Below are positions 23,238 through 33,844 of a stretch of DNA of 64,000 nt, one piece after another (positions within the stretch are counted from its first letter, which is position 1; each line of letters opens with the position of its first letter). The position numbers and the translations under genes were made by a program. This stretch comes from Macrostomum hystrix (Eukaryota; Platyhelminthes; Macrostomidae). Below the pieces are notes generated by a model. The model saw only the letters and a list, made by a program, of their open reading frames with translations, was not told the DNA's origin and made no database searches. The DNA lies in assembly GCA_950097015.1 (NCBI GenBank), contig CATNEN010000038.1, positions 16,114,001 to 16,178,000 of the forward strand, written 5' to 3'.

Positions 23238-26200
23238 ATGGCGTCGGCAATGGTCGGCGCTAGCGGCGTCGATCCAGACGACTCGACCGATTTCACCGTA
23301 TCTTCGTCGGCGGATCATCGCGATCAACAATCCGACAGCGTCAATAGTTCGCCAAAACGTTTCGGCGGTCAGCAGCAACAGTCTCTACAAATATCTGATA
23401 GGCGCTCGCTCATGCACGAACTCCAACTAGCCAAGATTCAATTGTCTCAGCGCACTGCAGAATTAGAGAGCCGTCAGGAACAATGGAGCGCTAGAGAAGA
23501 GGATCTGGTTGATCGACTAGGATCCGCCGAGCGCGACTGCGCCCAGCTCAGGCAGCAGTTGGAGCACGAGTTGGCTCAGGCTAGAGCCGACACTAGGCGT
23601 CGAGAGGAGCGAAGTCGGAGAGCTTTGGAAGAGGCTCTTGACAGGCAGAGACGATTGGAGGAGGCAAATGCTCAACTTGTAGGACATACTGGCGATCTCA
23701 AGCGCAGCTTGCAGGTGAAAATTTATAATAATTCATATTTAGCAATAAGTACTAGCACATTAGCTACTAGCACTGTAGAGGTAAACAGTAGGAGTAGCTA
23801 CACCCCAAGTTGTGTAGTAAAATGCCTCGTGATCTAATTAGTAATAAAACTTTTGTCGAAAATTCTTTTTAATATGCTGCCGAGAGCACAGCCACAGCTA
23901 TTGCGCGGCGCATCTGAAGGCTGCGTACAGCTGTTCAGTCCATGGACTGGTGGGATGCCACACCTATCCTCAATTACCCCAACCCCAACTAATGCTGGTT
24001 ACAATGCTGGGTGAACTGAAGCAATGCGGAGTTCAGTGTCTTGCTAAAGGACGCGAATTGTTCCAGTGGAGTCAGGAATCGAACCGGCGGACTATTTTTT
24101 CTTTTCTATAAGCTTTTAGGATTCTAATCCCTAAAACATCTTGAATCCCCTGATTTTCAGGGCAGCCTGAGTATCCCTGAGGATCGCGCTCGTCAGCTCC
24201 AGTCCTTAAACGAAGACGAACTCAGCGTGCGCGACTTGGTCTGCCTTCGCCTGCATCAGCAGATTCAACCGCTGCGTCAACAGCTTGAAGAGGCCGGCGA
24301 GCGGGCCAAAGTGGCAACTGAAGAGCGTGACCGGCTGTACGAGGAGGCTGACAAACTGCGCGACTGTCTGGCTGGCGAGCGTCGGCTTCACCTTGCCCTG
24401 CAGGAGTCCTATCAGAAGGTTGGCCTGATTTGAACTTGAGTTTTTTAAAGACTTGAAATGTTATGTGATCATCTAAGTCAGGGGTCGGCAAACTAGTGGG
24501 CCAAAAAGAGAACCTAAAAGACGATAGCGGGCCGCATTGACTGTAGAAATATGAGAAAGGGGAGAGATAAGACGCGGGAGAGATAAGGCAGCGGAAAGAT
24601 ATAACGGCGGAGAGATGAGACAGCGGGAGAGATGAGACACAGGAGAGATGAGATCGAGGAGAGATGACACGCGAAAAAGATGAGACATGGGAGATTAGAC
24701 ACGGAAGAGATGAGACATGGGAGAGATGACACGCGGGAGAGATGAGACATGGAAGAGATGAGACACGGAGAGATGAGACCGAGCAGAGATGACACACAGG
24801 AGAGATGAGACATGGGAGAGATTAGAAGGCGGAGAGATAAGATAGCGGAGAGATGAGACGCGGGAGAGATGAGACACAGGAGAGATGAGACACAGGAGAG
24901 ATAAGACAGCGGGGAGATGAGACACGGGAGGGATAAGACACGGAAGAGATGAGACACGGGAGAGACGAGACAGGGGAAAGATGAAACAGGATACTGAAGG
25001 TGTCGGAAGGGGCAACGGGCCGGATTTGGGAGCTTCGAGGGCCGCATCTGGCCAGCGGGCCGGAGTCTGCCGACTCCTGATCTAAGTACAATAAATATTA
25101 GATTCCTATAAAGCGCAACGGTGTAATTTATAATCGGTAATTATTTGAATGCTTTTTATGAGGATCTCTTTGGTATAATTTTTATTATCTTTTTAATCCC
25201 GATCTTTATTTAACAGCTTTTAAAACAAAATGTTTATTGCATAATTTTAATTGTAAATATTTGTGTGAAATTACGAAATCAAATCAAAGCTTGGGCAAAA
25301 CGCGTTTCAATTGTTCTGTTGTATCCAGGCAGTATCCGAGCTCTCGGAAGTGCGAACTCAGGTTCACTCCGGCAACTACAAGGTGGCCCATTTTGACGAT
25401 GTAAAACACGATCGCGATCGTCTGAGTAGCCAGTGCGAGCAGTTGCAGTCGGCTCTGTCTGCTCTGGAGCAACAGGTGGCTTCCGTTTCTAAGGAGCGAG
25501 ACCAGCTTGTTAGGGACTTTGCGGCCTCTAAGCAGACTGGACAGCTGCTTAGACAGGATACCACCTATCTGAGCAATCAGGTGAGATAACTGCTGACAGA
25601 CTTGGTTAATTAATTTCTGACAGTCTTGGTGAGATAACTGCTGACAGACTTGGTGAGATAACTGCTGACAGACTTGGTGAGATAACTGCTGACAGACTCG
25701 GTGAGATAACTGCTGACAGACTTGGTGAGATAACTGCTGACAGACTTGGTGAGATAACTGCTGACAGACTTGGTGAGATAACTGCTGACAGACTTGGTGA
25801 GATAACTGCTGACAGACTTTGTGAGATAACTGCTGACAGACTTGGTGAGATAACTGCTGACAGACTTGGTGAGATAACTGCTGACAGACTTGGTATGATA
25901 ATAGCTGATAAGTGTGATAATAGCTGAAAGGTGTGATAATAGCTGAAAGGTGTGATATTAGCTGATAGGTGTGATAATAGCTGATAGGTGTGATGTACAC
26001 AGAAAGGCAATAAAACAGACGCCTACATCGGGGATAACAGCTGATTGAGCAGCGGTATAAAATCTCGCGCCCATTTCCTCAGATTGGCGAGTTGTCAAGC
26101 CGGGCGGCTCACGCCGAGGACCGCTGCGCCAGCCTTCAGAAGCAGCTAGACGAGGCGCGCGCCTCCCGAGAGGCGGCCATCGAGCGCAGTTTGGCCGAGC

Positions 26201-27187
26201 GGGATCGCCTGCGCGGCGAATTCGAACTGCGGCTCCACAGCGAGTTGGATAGGCTGAGAACTGGCGGCGAAGCGGAGCTGGACCGGCTGCGACGGCAGAC
26301 TCTGGATATGCAGGAGGCTCAGGTTGTTAGACGATAAAATATTGTGTAATTTAGTGATGCCACATTATGCACAAAACACGTGATTAAAAAGCTGTAAGTT
26401 ATTCTTTCTATGAAGACTAAAGAGATAGATAGGATATTTCGTTTTAAAACATCAAATTGTCTGCAGTTACGCCAGTCAAAATATTATACAAGATCTGTTT
26501 TAGTAAGCTTAGCGCGATGTGTACTTTTAAATTAAACTAATTAAAAATTGTATCCTACGTAGAATTAGTACTGTAACTCTACGTTTAGGACCATTCATAC
26601 GTATGTATGTTATGGCTTGTACCTATATAAGAATTTATGCCCGTATATAAGTTTCATTTGCACTTTTATGCTACCTACGACATGTACTTTTATTGTACTT
26701 AATATTTGTGATTTTATGCCACAAAACGTTTGTACTTTTACGCCACTTAAAATTCGTATTTTTTGTATATTGCCATAATTTAACGTTAAGGCTTTTATGT
26801 CAATAAAAAAATTATATATGGGCTAAGCAATTACCTTAGGGGGGTCAGTGGCAGAGCGGTTATCGCGTTTGCCTCTCGCACCAAGGTCCCTAAGTTCGAT
26901 TCCACGGCGAGGCCACATTTATTTGGGACGCAGCCGCGGAGAGAAAGCTTGGGGGCTTGTCGTGCAATTTACGCCCTTGAGGGCCAACCTCCAAGGCACA
27001 GTGAAATGTACACTGCCTGACGATGAGAAAGTCAGGGCAGATGTACACACCTGTGTGAGCGTGTGCCTGCGTTCAGTATCTGAGTGCGTGTGTGCTCAGG
27101 AGTCAGCGAAATGGGCAGAATTGCCTCCTCGCTGGCTGCGGGTCTAGTGTCACCAAATGATGTGCCACTGCCTGCAGCCCTCCTGCA

Positions 27188-27224
<37 letters not shown>

Positions 27225-29713
27225 TAAAGTGCTCAATTACCTTTAAAATCCAAATTACCATCCAAACGCAGGTGCGTGCAATGCGCGAGCAGCGAGACCA
27301 AGCCGTCCTGGAGCGAGAGGCCGCGGTAGCTCGCCTAGCCGACGCCGAAGACCGCCTGCGCGAGGCCCGCGAACAGCTGGCTAGAGCCGGCCTGGCCGCC
27401 GACAAGCGGGCAACAGATTTGACTGCGGAGCTGCGGGTTCGAGAATTTGAACAGGTATTAAATACAATTCGAATCTACACTGGGAAATTCGCATTATATT
27501 TCCTATTCAGAAAGATTTTAACCAGCAGAACAGCCGCAGCTATTGCTGCAGCACTGTTCAGTCCATGGACCGGGGGAACGCCACACCAACCCTTAATTCT
27601 ACAGCTGATGCTGGTACCCATTTAACAGCTGGGTGAACTGAACTGAAGCAATGCAGGGTTAAGTGTCAAAAGTGGTTAAAAGTCGCTGAGTCCGACGGTC
27701 TAACTCCTTGGCTACAACCAGTTTTTGCAAGTTGTGAATTTCGGCGGTTTCTAAAGTCCACGGACTGAACAGCTGTTAATAAACAGATTTTGGATTGCAG
27801 CTTGCTATTTAAAAAAATACGATGCGTACTACTGCATTAACAGTAGGCTGATTGTGTACCGGTCTATTAGTCTAGATATTCGGCAGGTGGAGTGTCTCGC
27901 TTGTTTAGTTTTCTTAACAGCCATCTGTCACATAAATAGTTTTTATCTATCTAGGTTTATTTGGCAAAACAAAATTTTTTAAACAGTTAGGTAGATTTGA
28001 TTCGATTTTCACACATATACATAGAATTCCTTGCAATTCAGGATCGAGCCACTCTTCTACTAAAAGAGGCCAACGCCAAGCTAGAGGAGGCTGCCCTTGA
28101 GCAAGAACGCCTCAGAGCTAAATTGCAATCGGCTGAGCAAGAATTTTCCAGACTAGAACAATCCTCTAGGCGGCATCAGCAGGATCAGCAGGTTCGCATT
28201 GATCAACTGGCGGCCAGTTTAGAAGCCTACGAAGCTGCCGAACGAGAATTGGACCAGGCTGTCCTGCAGGCCGCTGAAATTGGTGGCTCCAATGGCAATG
28301 ACGGATGCAGTCCTGATCAGGTTGGATAACTTTTGTTGCAATTTTTTAATGTCATTTTTTATCTTGAATTGTCTCATACTACCAAAAGTAGTACAACTCA
28401 CGCAAATTAGTATACACGTGTTTTACTAGCGAGTTGTAATGGAATATTAATATCTTGAAAAATCGCAGCTTATTGCGGCCGGCGTTGCTATGCCAACCAC
28501 GGCGAGACGCCGTCTTCGCCAATCTGTTGAACTGGCCAGACGAGTGCTGCAACTGGAGCGTCAGGCTATTGAGCTGAACACGGCCTTAGACAAACAGAGA
28601 AGCGAGGCGGCCAGATACAAGCGAGAATTTGAGAGGCTGGAAGCCACACTGGCCGATGCCGAGCAGCCATACGGCTACCTGGTGGACTCGCTGCGATCAA
28701 GGGACGCTGAGTTAGACGCTACTAGGTATGCTTGCTATTAGCTTTGTTAGTTTAGTGCATCAGCTCAGCCAGTACCTTACCAGCTCAGCCAGTATCTCAC
28801 CAGCTCAGCCAGTATCTCACCAGCTCAGACAGTATCTCACCAGCTCAGCCAGTATCTCACCAGCTCAGCCAGTATCTCACCAGCTCAGCCAGTATCTCAC
28901 CAGCTCAGCCAGTATCTCACCAGCTCAGCCAGTATCTCACCAGCTCAGCCAGTATCTCACCAGCTCAGCCAGTATCTCACCAGCTCAGACAGTATCTCAC
29001 CAGCTCAGCCAGTATCTCACCAGCTCAGCCAGTATCTCACCAGCTCAGCCAGTATCTCACCAGCTCAGCCAGTATCTCACCAGCTCAGCCAGTATCTCAC
29101 CAGCTCAGCCAGTATCTCACCAGCTCAGCCAGTATCTCACCAGCTCAGCCAGTATCTCACTAGCTCAGCCAGTATCTCACTAACTACTCACCCAGTATCT
29201 CACTAACTACTCACCCAGTATCTCACTAACTACTCACCCAGTATCTCACTAACTACTCACCCAGTATCTCACCAACTACTCACCCAGTATCTCACCAACT
29301 ACTCACCCAGTATCTCACTAACTACTCACCCAGTATCTCACTAACTACTCACCCAGTATCTCACTAGCTACTCACCCAGCATCTGTATCTCTATGTACTC
29401 TTTACTACCCACCAAACTCTATTCCAGACAGCAGCTGGCCGAAGCTGAAGCCCGTCTGGAGGCCCTCTCGGTAGATCGCAATCGTCTAGCGGAGGCCAAG
29501 AATCGCATGTCGGCTGATTTAGAACGCCTCCTGGCTCAACGCGAAGAGGTATCAATGCTGCGCAAGACTATCGCCGCAATGCAATCGAAACGAATGGCTG
29601 GCGGCGGTCGGAGCTACCCGGCTCGCTCCGTCGGTGTCGCCCGGTTGGCGGACGATCAGGCAACATTTGACGAGCTCAAGCCTGGCCAACCGTACGCATT
29701 GCACTATTCTTAG
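23238..29713 (+). CDS. PIBF1: PIBF1/CEP90 centriolar satellite coiled-coil protein
   Basis: Eight exons: 23238-23714, 24161-24418, 25329-25580, 26083-26322, 27272-27454, 28042-28320, 28469-28725 and 29428-29713 (TAG). All are phase 0 except the last junction (phase 2), giving 743 residues; human PIBF1 is 757. The chain is nearly continuous coiled coil. Collinear landmarks are LMHELQLAKIQLSQRTAEL near residue 60, LRLHQQIQPLRQQL, NYKVAHFDDVKHDRDRL, EAYEAAERELDQAVLQAAEI, and the strongly conserved MPTTARRRLRQSVELARRVL followed by EQPYGYLVDSLRSRD and AEAKNRMSADLERLLAQREE. In vertebrates the protein sits at centriolar satellites and distal appendages and is needed for ciliogenesis. Introns carry a hAT element (intron 2), a donor-containing minisatellite (3), SINEs (1, 4, 5) and two arrays (7). 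Confidence 0.95.
23930..24135 (-). mobile_element. SINE copy in PIBF1 intron 1
   Basis: Shares with the copy at about 27540 the words TTCAGTCCATGGAC, GGGTGAACTGAAGCAATGC and CCACACC, in the same order. GAATCGAACC near 24077 is the complement of a box B, so the element reads on the minus strand. It ends just before the exon 2 acceptor. Confidence 0.6.
24479..25079. mobile_element. Non-autonomous hAT transposon with perfect 8-bp target duplication, PIBF1 intron 2
   Basis: The left end is CAGGGGTCGGCAAACT; the right end, reverse-complemented, is CAGGAGTCGGCAGACT, matching 14 of 16. The element is flanked on both sides by ATCTAAGT (24471-24478 and 25080-25087), an exact 8-bp target-site duplication as hAT elements make. 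CAGGGGTCGGCAA ends are well known for hAT MITEs. The subterminal GCGGGCCGCAT and GGCCGCATCTGGCC are also typical. The interior (about 24540-24990) is a purine-rich tandem array with a 14-15 nt unit such as GAGAGATGAGACACG. There is no transposase. Confidence 0.88.
24540..24990. repeat. Purine-rich minisatellite inside the hAT element
   Basis: About 30 imperfect copies of a 14-15 nt unit, GAGAGATGAGACACG-like, with strong A/G bias on the plus strand. Open frames on the opposite strand (Ser/Leu/Ile-Ser-Pro repeats) are by-products. Confidence 0.9.
25581..25990 (+). repeat. Minisatellite, 24-nt unit containing the intron's own 5' splice site
   Basis: The PIBF1 exon 3 donor reads CAG then GTGAGATAACTGCTGACAG. 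That same sequence recurs about 12 times in tandem (TTGGTGAGATAACTGCTGAC), then decays into GTGATAATAGCTGATAG units of about 17-18 nt. The array begins at the first base of the intron. Confidence 0.95.
26838..27223 (+). mobile_element. tRNA-derived SINE with (ATT)n tail, PIBF1 intron 4
   Basis: The head has box A-like GTCAGTGGCAGAGCGG and box B-like AAGTTCGATTCCA spaced as in a tRNA promoter. A body of about 280 bases follows, ending in (ATT)n at 27189-27223. The acceptor stem does not pair as a functional tRNA should. It differs in body sequence from the other SINEs in the window. Confidence 0.65.
27539..27720 (-). mobile_element. SINE copy in PIBF1 intron 5
   Basis: Words CTGTTCAGTCCATGGAC, GATGCTGGTACCCATTT and CAGCTGGGTGAACTGAA match the other copies. 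The minus-strand reading places the tRNA-like end to the right (near GTCTAACTCC). Confidence 0.55.
28745..29385. repeat. Two adjoining minisatellites in PIBF1 intron 7
   Basis: 28745-29165 has about 21 copies of the 20-nt unit CTCAGCCAGTATCTCACCAG. 29166-29385 has about 10 copies of a 23-nt relative containing ACTCACCCAGTATCTCACTA. Both share CCAGTATCTCAC, so the second grew from a variant unit of the first. They begin about 20 bases after the exon 7 donor. Confidence 0.95.
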
Positions 29714-29747
29714 GGTATCAGCGACTGAATATCTGTGTGACTTGAGT

Positions 29748-29753
29748 AATAAA
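29748..29753 (+). terminator. Poly(A) signal of PIBF1
   Basis: AATAAA 35 bases after the PIBF1 TAG stop codon. Confidence 0.65.
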
Positions 29754-30269
29754 ACATTGGTTAGAAATCAGCTGCGCTGATGACTATGTATTATTTTTTA
29801 ATAGATTTTTTAATGAACTTCAAATTACACTACTTACAGTAGAAATATAAGTATATATAGAAAGCCTAATGCCGTCCTTCCACGCAAGCGTGATTATTAT
29901 CGCAAACATTGTTTTTTTAACTCTCATTTCTTATAGCTTGTTTTTATTAGTAACATTGCTTCTATAGTTAGTGATTTTATGTTTTGTTGGAATTTTCTGT
30001 ACATTTTTATTATATTATTTTCTGTCAGTCTCATTTTCTGCTGGCTATATTTACTTTCAATAATTAAATAAGTATAAAATAGTAGGTAACCTACTATCTT
30101 AGCGTAAGGTTGCGCTGTGACTAATATGTATATTTTTACATTTTTTTTACGCGACAAATAAAGTGCTAAAAATTCCCTAACAATGATATTTTAACTAGCG
30201 AATGATTATTTTTTGTTTGATTTAACCTGAATTACGAGATAATTATAAAGATAATGCAATGTATATCGA

Positions 30270-30540
30270 AATTTTTTAGCCTACCTTGAATGTCGTGAGT
30301 TCGATTCCCCACTTTACTGGAACAATTAGTGTCATTTAGCAAGAACTTAACTCTGCATTGCTTCAGATCACCCGGCTGTTAAATGAGCGCCAGAATTAAC
30401 AGAGGTAATTAGGGGTGGGTGTGGCGAGGGGAATCAAGTGACTTCCCCGATGACACAACTTGCTTCTCTTGGACTGAGATTCGAACTTCCGACTACAAAG
30501 CTCAATCCACCTCACTTATAACTAGAACGTAGAACTAGAC
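30270..30540. mobile_element. SINE-derived segment, possibly two copies in opposite orientation
   Basis: GTGAGTTCGATTCCCC (box B-like, plus strand) is followed by GCATTGCTTCAGATCACCCGG and GCTGTTAAATGAGCGCC, the core shared with other SINEs here. Further right, GAGATTCGAACTTCCGA is a box B complement, implying a second, reversed tRNA-like end. Confidence 0.5.
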
Positions 30541-31055
30541 CACTCCGTTTTGGACTAATGGACTAACTTTCAAAGCCGTCAACGACGTCAGCATCGTCGA
30601 GATTCTTGTCGAAGACTCTGGTGACAAAGACAACTAAAAGTGCTCTCTATAAACGTTTATGGCAAATCTATGTTGGTTTAATAATATAATAATTGCCTAT
30701 ATATTCAATGCAATGTAGTCAACAACAATCGCCGACATACTTATAGATTTGGTGGTTTCTGCAACCATTCACCCCGTTGAGAGAACCGTTGAATATCTTG
30801 ACGATATAGATGCTTTGTGATTCTGGAAGTTGTTTCATCTGAAAGAGCGGAAAATTTTATCCTGTGTTCTGGATTTTCATTGACATTGGTTAAATATGTT
30901 GGGAGATACAGAATCAAGAAAAGTACCCCGAGAACTTTCTACCGTTAATAGATTACAAGTACGAGATTACAAGTCGTAGTTATCAATTTATTGCTTCATC
31001 ATTCTAGCAAAAATGCTTCTAACTTATCGTCATAATTTCTATCACCATTTTTCAG

Positions 31056-31056
31056 C
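31056..31056 (+). other. 3' splice acceptor one base before the BORCS7 ATG
   Basis: CACCATTTTTCAG ends at 31055 and the ATG starts at 31057. Pyrimidine-rich tract plus CAG, the arrangement of a trans-splice or 5' UTR acceptor. Confidence 0.5.
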
Positions 31057-31865
31057 ATGTCGGCTCCGCCAGCTGCTCAGCAATCTTCTCCTAGCAATCA
31101 TTCTAATAACAATCATCTTCAGCAGCAGCCGCAGTCGAAGCCAAGCGAATCCTTCAATCGTGAAGCCAAAGAGCGCCTCTGTCAGCGCACCCAGACATTC
31201 CTAGAGGAGTTGAACTCGCTGACTCGCAGCCTATTGAAGAATTCTCGCTCCTCCGAACTGTTGCTGCAGAGCGCTAAAAGCACAGCTTCGCTAGAGACCA
31301 CCGTGCTGCAGACCGCCGCTACACTGAATCGCGTTGCCCTTGTCACTTCCAATTTGGCCTTACAAACCGAAGCTATTGGCAGAGATTTAGCCGTACTAGA
31401 CGAGATCAACGATCAAGTGGTTGCTGTTAGCAGGTATAATTACTTCCTTCATTGTATTCGATTAAGTTAAGTGCACCCTAAGCTCGAATCTTGAGGGTGC
31501 GCCCAGTTGCCCTGTTATATTTAGTATTTTTCTGTTTTAACAGGTACGAGCTAATATTTCTGCGTTTTTTAAGTAACGATTTGATTAGAATCTGATTTGT
31601 CAAGGATAGGCACGTGCTCAGTGCTTAAAGCGAGGCCAAAACGCACGATTGTACGTTTTTACTACGATTTTACTCGATTTTACTCGCGCGATTTTACTAC
31701 TTACTTAGTAAATAATTGGCTAAGACAGTTTTACTGCCACTTGAGTTTTCTAAAAATAGCTACAATCATTGATTGTCAATTATATCGCATTTTTTCTAGA
31801 CTTAACTATCTACTCTGTTGTATGTAGTCGTTAAGTGTATGTTATTATTATATTCCAGACAATAA
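31057..31865 (+). CDS. BORCS7: BORC complex subunit 7 (BORCS7)
   Basis: ATG at 31057. Exon 1 is 31057-31433 (phase 2). A second coding exon of only seven bases (31859-31865) completes AGA CAA TAA, giving 127 residues. The family core is present at about residues 55-115: SLLKNSRSSELLLQSAKS and then RVALVTSNLALQTEAIGRDL, matching the SRSSELL and QxQxEAI blocks of human BORCS7 (106 residues). The N-terminus is a Ser/Gln/Asn-rich extension. By family it is a small helical subunit of BORC, which recruits ARL8 to lysosomes for kinesin transport. TTTTTCAG ends one base before the ATG, so the mRNA leader here must come from an upstream or trans-spliced exon. Its stop codon directly abuts the AK6 start. 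Confidence 0.82.
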
Positions 31866-33422
31866 ATGGCTTCCAAGCGGCCGAATATTCTAATCACCGG
31901 CACACCCGGAACCGGGAAAACGACCCTGTGCCAGGAGCTGGCTAATCGATTGCCTGGCCTGAAACACCTGTGCGTTAGCGAGCTGGCCAATGCTAATAAC
32001 TATTTCGACGGTTGGGACGAAGCCACACAGTGCCACTTCTTAGATGAGGATCGCCTCCTGGACGATCTGGAAGATCGGCTAGCCGATGGTGGCTGCGTTG
32101 TTGACTATCACAGCGCCGAGTTGTTTCCAGAGCGCTGGTTTCGGGCGGTCTTTGTTCTGCGCACCGATAATTCGCTGCTTTATCAACGCTTGAAGGCTAG
32201 GAATTATTCGGAGGAGAAAGTGCAGCAGAATGTGCAGTGCGAGATTTTCCAGGTGAGCACGCTGTGTAAAGCTGGTCAGTCCGTGGACTGGCGGGGCTGC
32301 CACGTCTGCAAAAGTTTCTAACCCAGCTGATGCTTTTACCTAATTCTCAACTGCAGTTAGTTTGGAAGTAAATTTGTTGGTGAAGGACACAAATTGTCTC
32401 CCTTTGTCTCCCTACTATATGTAGATTGCGCTATGTACTTTGTACTATGTACTTTGTACTATGTACTTTGTACTATGTACTTTGTACTATGTACTTTGTA
32501 CTATGTAATTTGTACTATGTACTTTGTACTATGTACTTTGTACTATGTACTTTGTACTATGTAATTTGTACTATGTACTTTGTACTATTTACTTTGTACT
32601 ATGTACTTTGTACTATGTACTTTGTACTATTTACTTTGTACTATGTAATTTGTACTATGTACTTTGTACTATTTACTTTGTACTATGTACTTTGTACTAT
32701 GTACTTTGTACTATGTACTTTGTACTATGTACTTTGTACTATGTACTTTGTACTATGTACTTTGTACTATGGACTTTCTACTATGTACTTTCTACTATGT
32801 ACTTTGTACTATGTAATTTGTACTATGTACTTTGTACTATTTACTTTGTACTATGTACTTTGTACTATGTACTTTGTACTATGTACTTTGTACTATGTAC
32901 TTTGTACTATGTACTTTGTACTATGTACTTTGTACTATGTACTTTGTACTATGGACTTTCTACTATGTACTTTCTACTATGTACTTTGTACTATGTACTA
33001 TGTACTTTGTACTTTGTACTTTGTACTAAGTACTTTGTACTATGTACTATGTACTTTGTACTTTGTACTTTGTACTATGTATTTTGTACTATGTACTTTG
33101 TACTATGTACTTTGAACTAAGTATAAGTACACTACGTTCTTTTATATAAGTTTATGTAAATTTGAGAATTGAACCCCCGACCTATCGGCTATGAGTCCAA
33201 ATAGGCTCAAACCCTCCCCCTCCCAAAATCTTTCCCTCAATTTTGGATTTCCTAGCATTGCAATCGAAACCGTTCTCTTCGCATCATTCTCAGACTCTTC
33301 TAGAAGAAGCTCGCGAAGCCTACAAGCCGGAAATTGTAAACGAATTAGCCAGCAATGGACCTGAAGATTTGGAAAACAATATAAGCATTGTGCAGGACTG
33401 GCTTTATAAGAATGGCTGGTAG
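31866..33422 (+). CDS. AK6: Adenylate kinase 6 (AK6/CINAP)
   Basis: Two phase-0 exons, 31866-32252 and 33294-33422 (TAG), giving 171 residues against 172 in human. The Walker A loop GTPGTGKTT lies at residues 10-18, followed by LDEDRLLDDLED, VDYHSAELFPERWF (with the His of the family active site), VFVLRTDNSLLYQRL and QCEIFQ. The end reads NISIVQDWLYKNGW. By family it is a nuclear adenylate kinase/ATPase (Fap7 in yeast) acting in 40S ribosome maturation. The ATG immediately follows the BORCS7 TAA, and an acceptor (TATTCCAG) lies seven bases upstream. The intron holds a SINE fragment and a 14-nt array. AATAAA at 33641-33646 is a plausible poly(A) signal. Confidence 0.95.
32258..32375 (-). mobile_element. 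SINE fragment in AK6 intron
   Basis: Contains GGTCAGTCCGTGGACTGG and ACCCAGCTGATGCTTTTACC, diverged matches to the core of the SINEs at about 23940 and 27550. No tRNA-like head is recognisable. Confidence 0.45.
32432..33124. repeat. Minisatellite, 14-nt unit, about 49 copies, in AK6 intron
   Basis: Unit ACTTTGTACTATGT with rare variants (ATTTACTT, GGACTTTCT). The blocks of variants recur in the same order twice (about 32580-32770 and 32640-32960), a sign of block duplication. Tyr/Leu/Cys-rich open frames through it are artefacts. Confidence 0.95.
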
Positions 33423-33844
33423 TCGCCTACAGGCGATTGTAACTCGGTTTATGGAAGGCTTAATTGAACCTCGTGTGTTTTACAAAAAATCAATAACAAT
33501 GCGAAATTTGTCATTTAATTGCGCGAACATCATTGAGAGATGAAATTTAAGTCTTTAAAATATTGAAACTGTATAATATAATCATGTGCATTTGATCGAT
33601 GTGAGGTTATATTTCTCTGTGCATTAATATAAATTAAAAAAATAAAACGAATATTATTTCATGTATGGAAGAACTTCTCTTATTATTTAACACTTCATTT
33701 ACTTTTTAAATTGCTAGCTAACAGCATTTTTACACAAATTTTTCTAGAGCTTAGACTGATTAATGATAATTGGCCTCTATCTGTCAATCAGGCAGTCTCA
33801 GTTTATGTCTGTCCGTTTAGATTCCTGTTGTTTCAAAGACATTT
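33423..33844. other. AK6 3' flank
   Basis: Probable AK6 3' UTR with AATAAA at 33641-33646, then about 200 bases of unique sequence before a tandem array. No gene. Confidence 0.5.

Larger units (their letters stand above)
29714..31056. other. Intergenic region PIBF1 to BORCS7
   Basis: AATAAA at 29748-29753 is the PIBF1 poly(A) signal. 30270-30540 holds SINE-derived sequence. The rest is AT-rich without a gene. The 1.3-kb gap is short for a fully independent promoter but sufficient for one. Confidence 0.5.

Noticed and set aside
26843-26920. Functional tRNA gene
   Set aside because: Box A and box B are present but the acceptor and anticodon stems do not pair; it is a SINE head followed by a SINE body and (ATT)n tail.
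32426-33120. Tyr/Leu/Cys-rich membrane protein in the AK6 intron
   Set aside because: It is a 14-nt tandem repeat; frames stay open only because the unit rarely contains stops.
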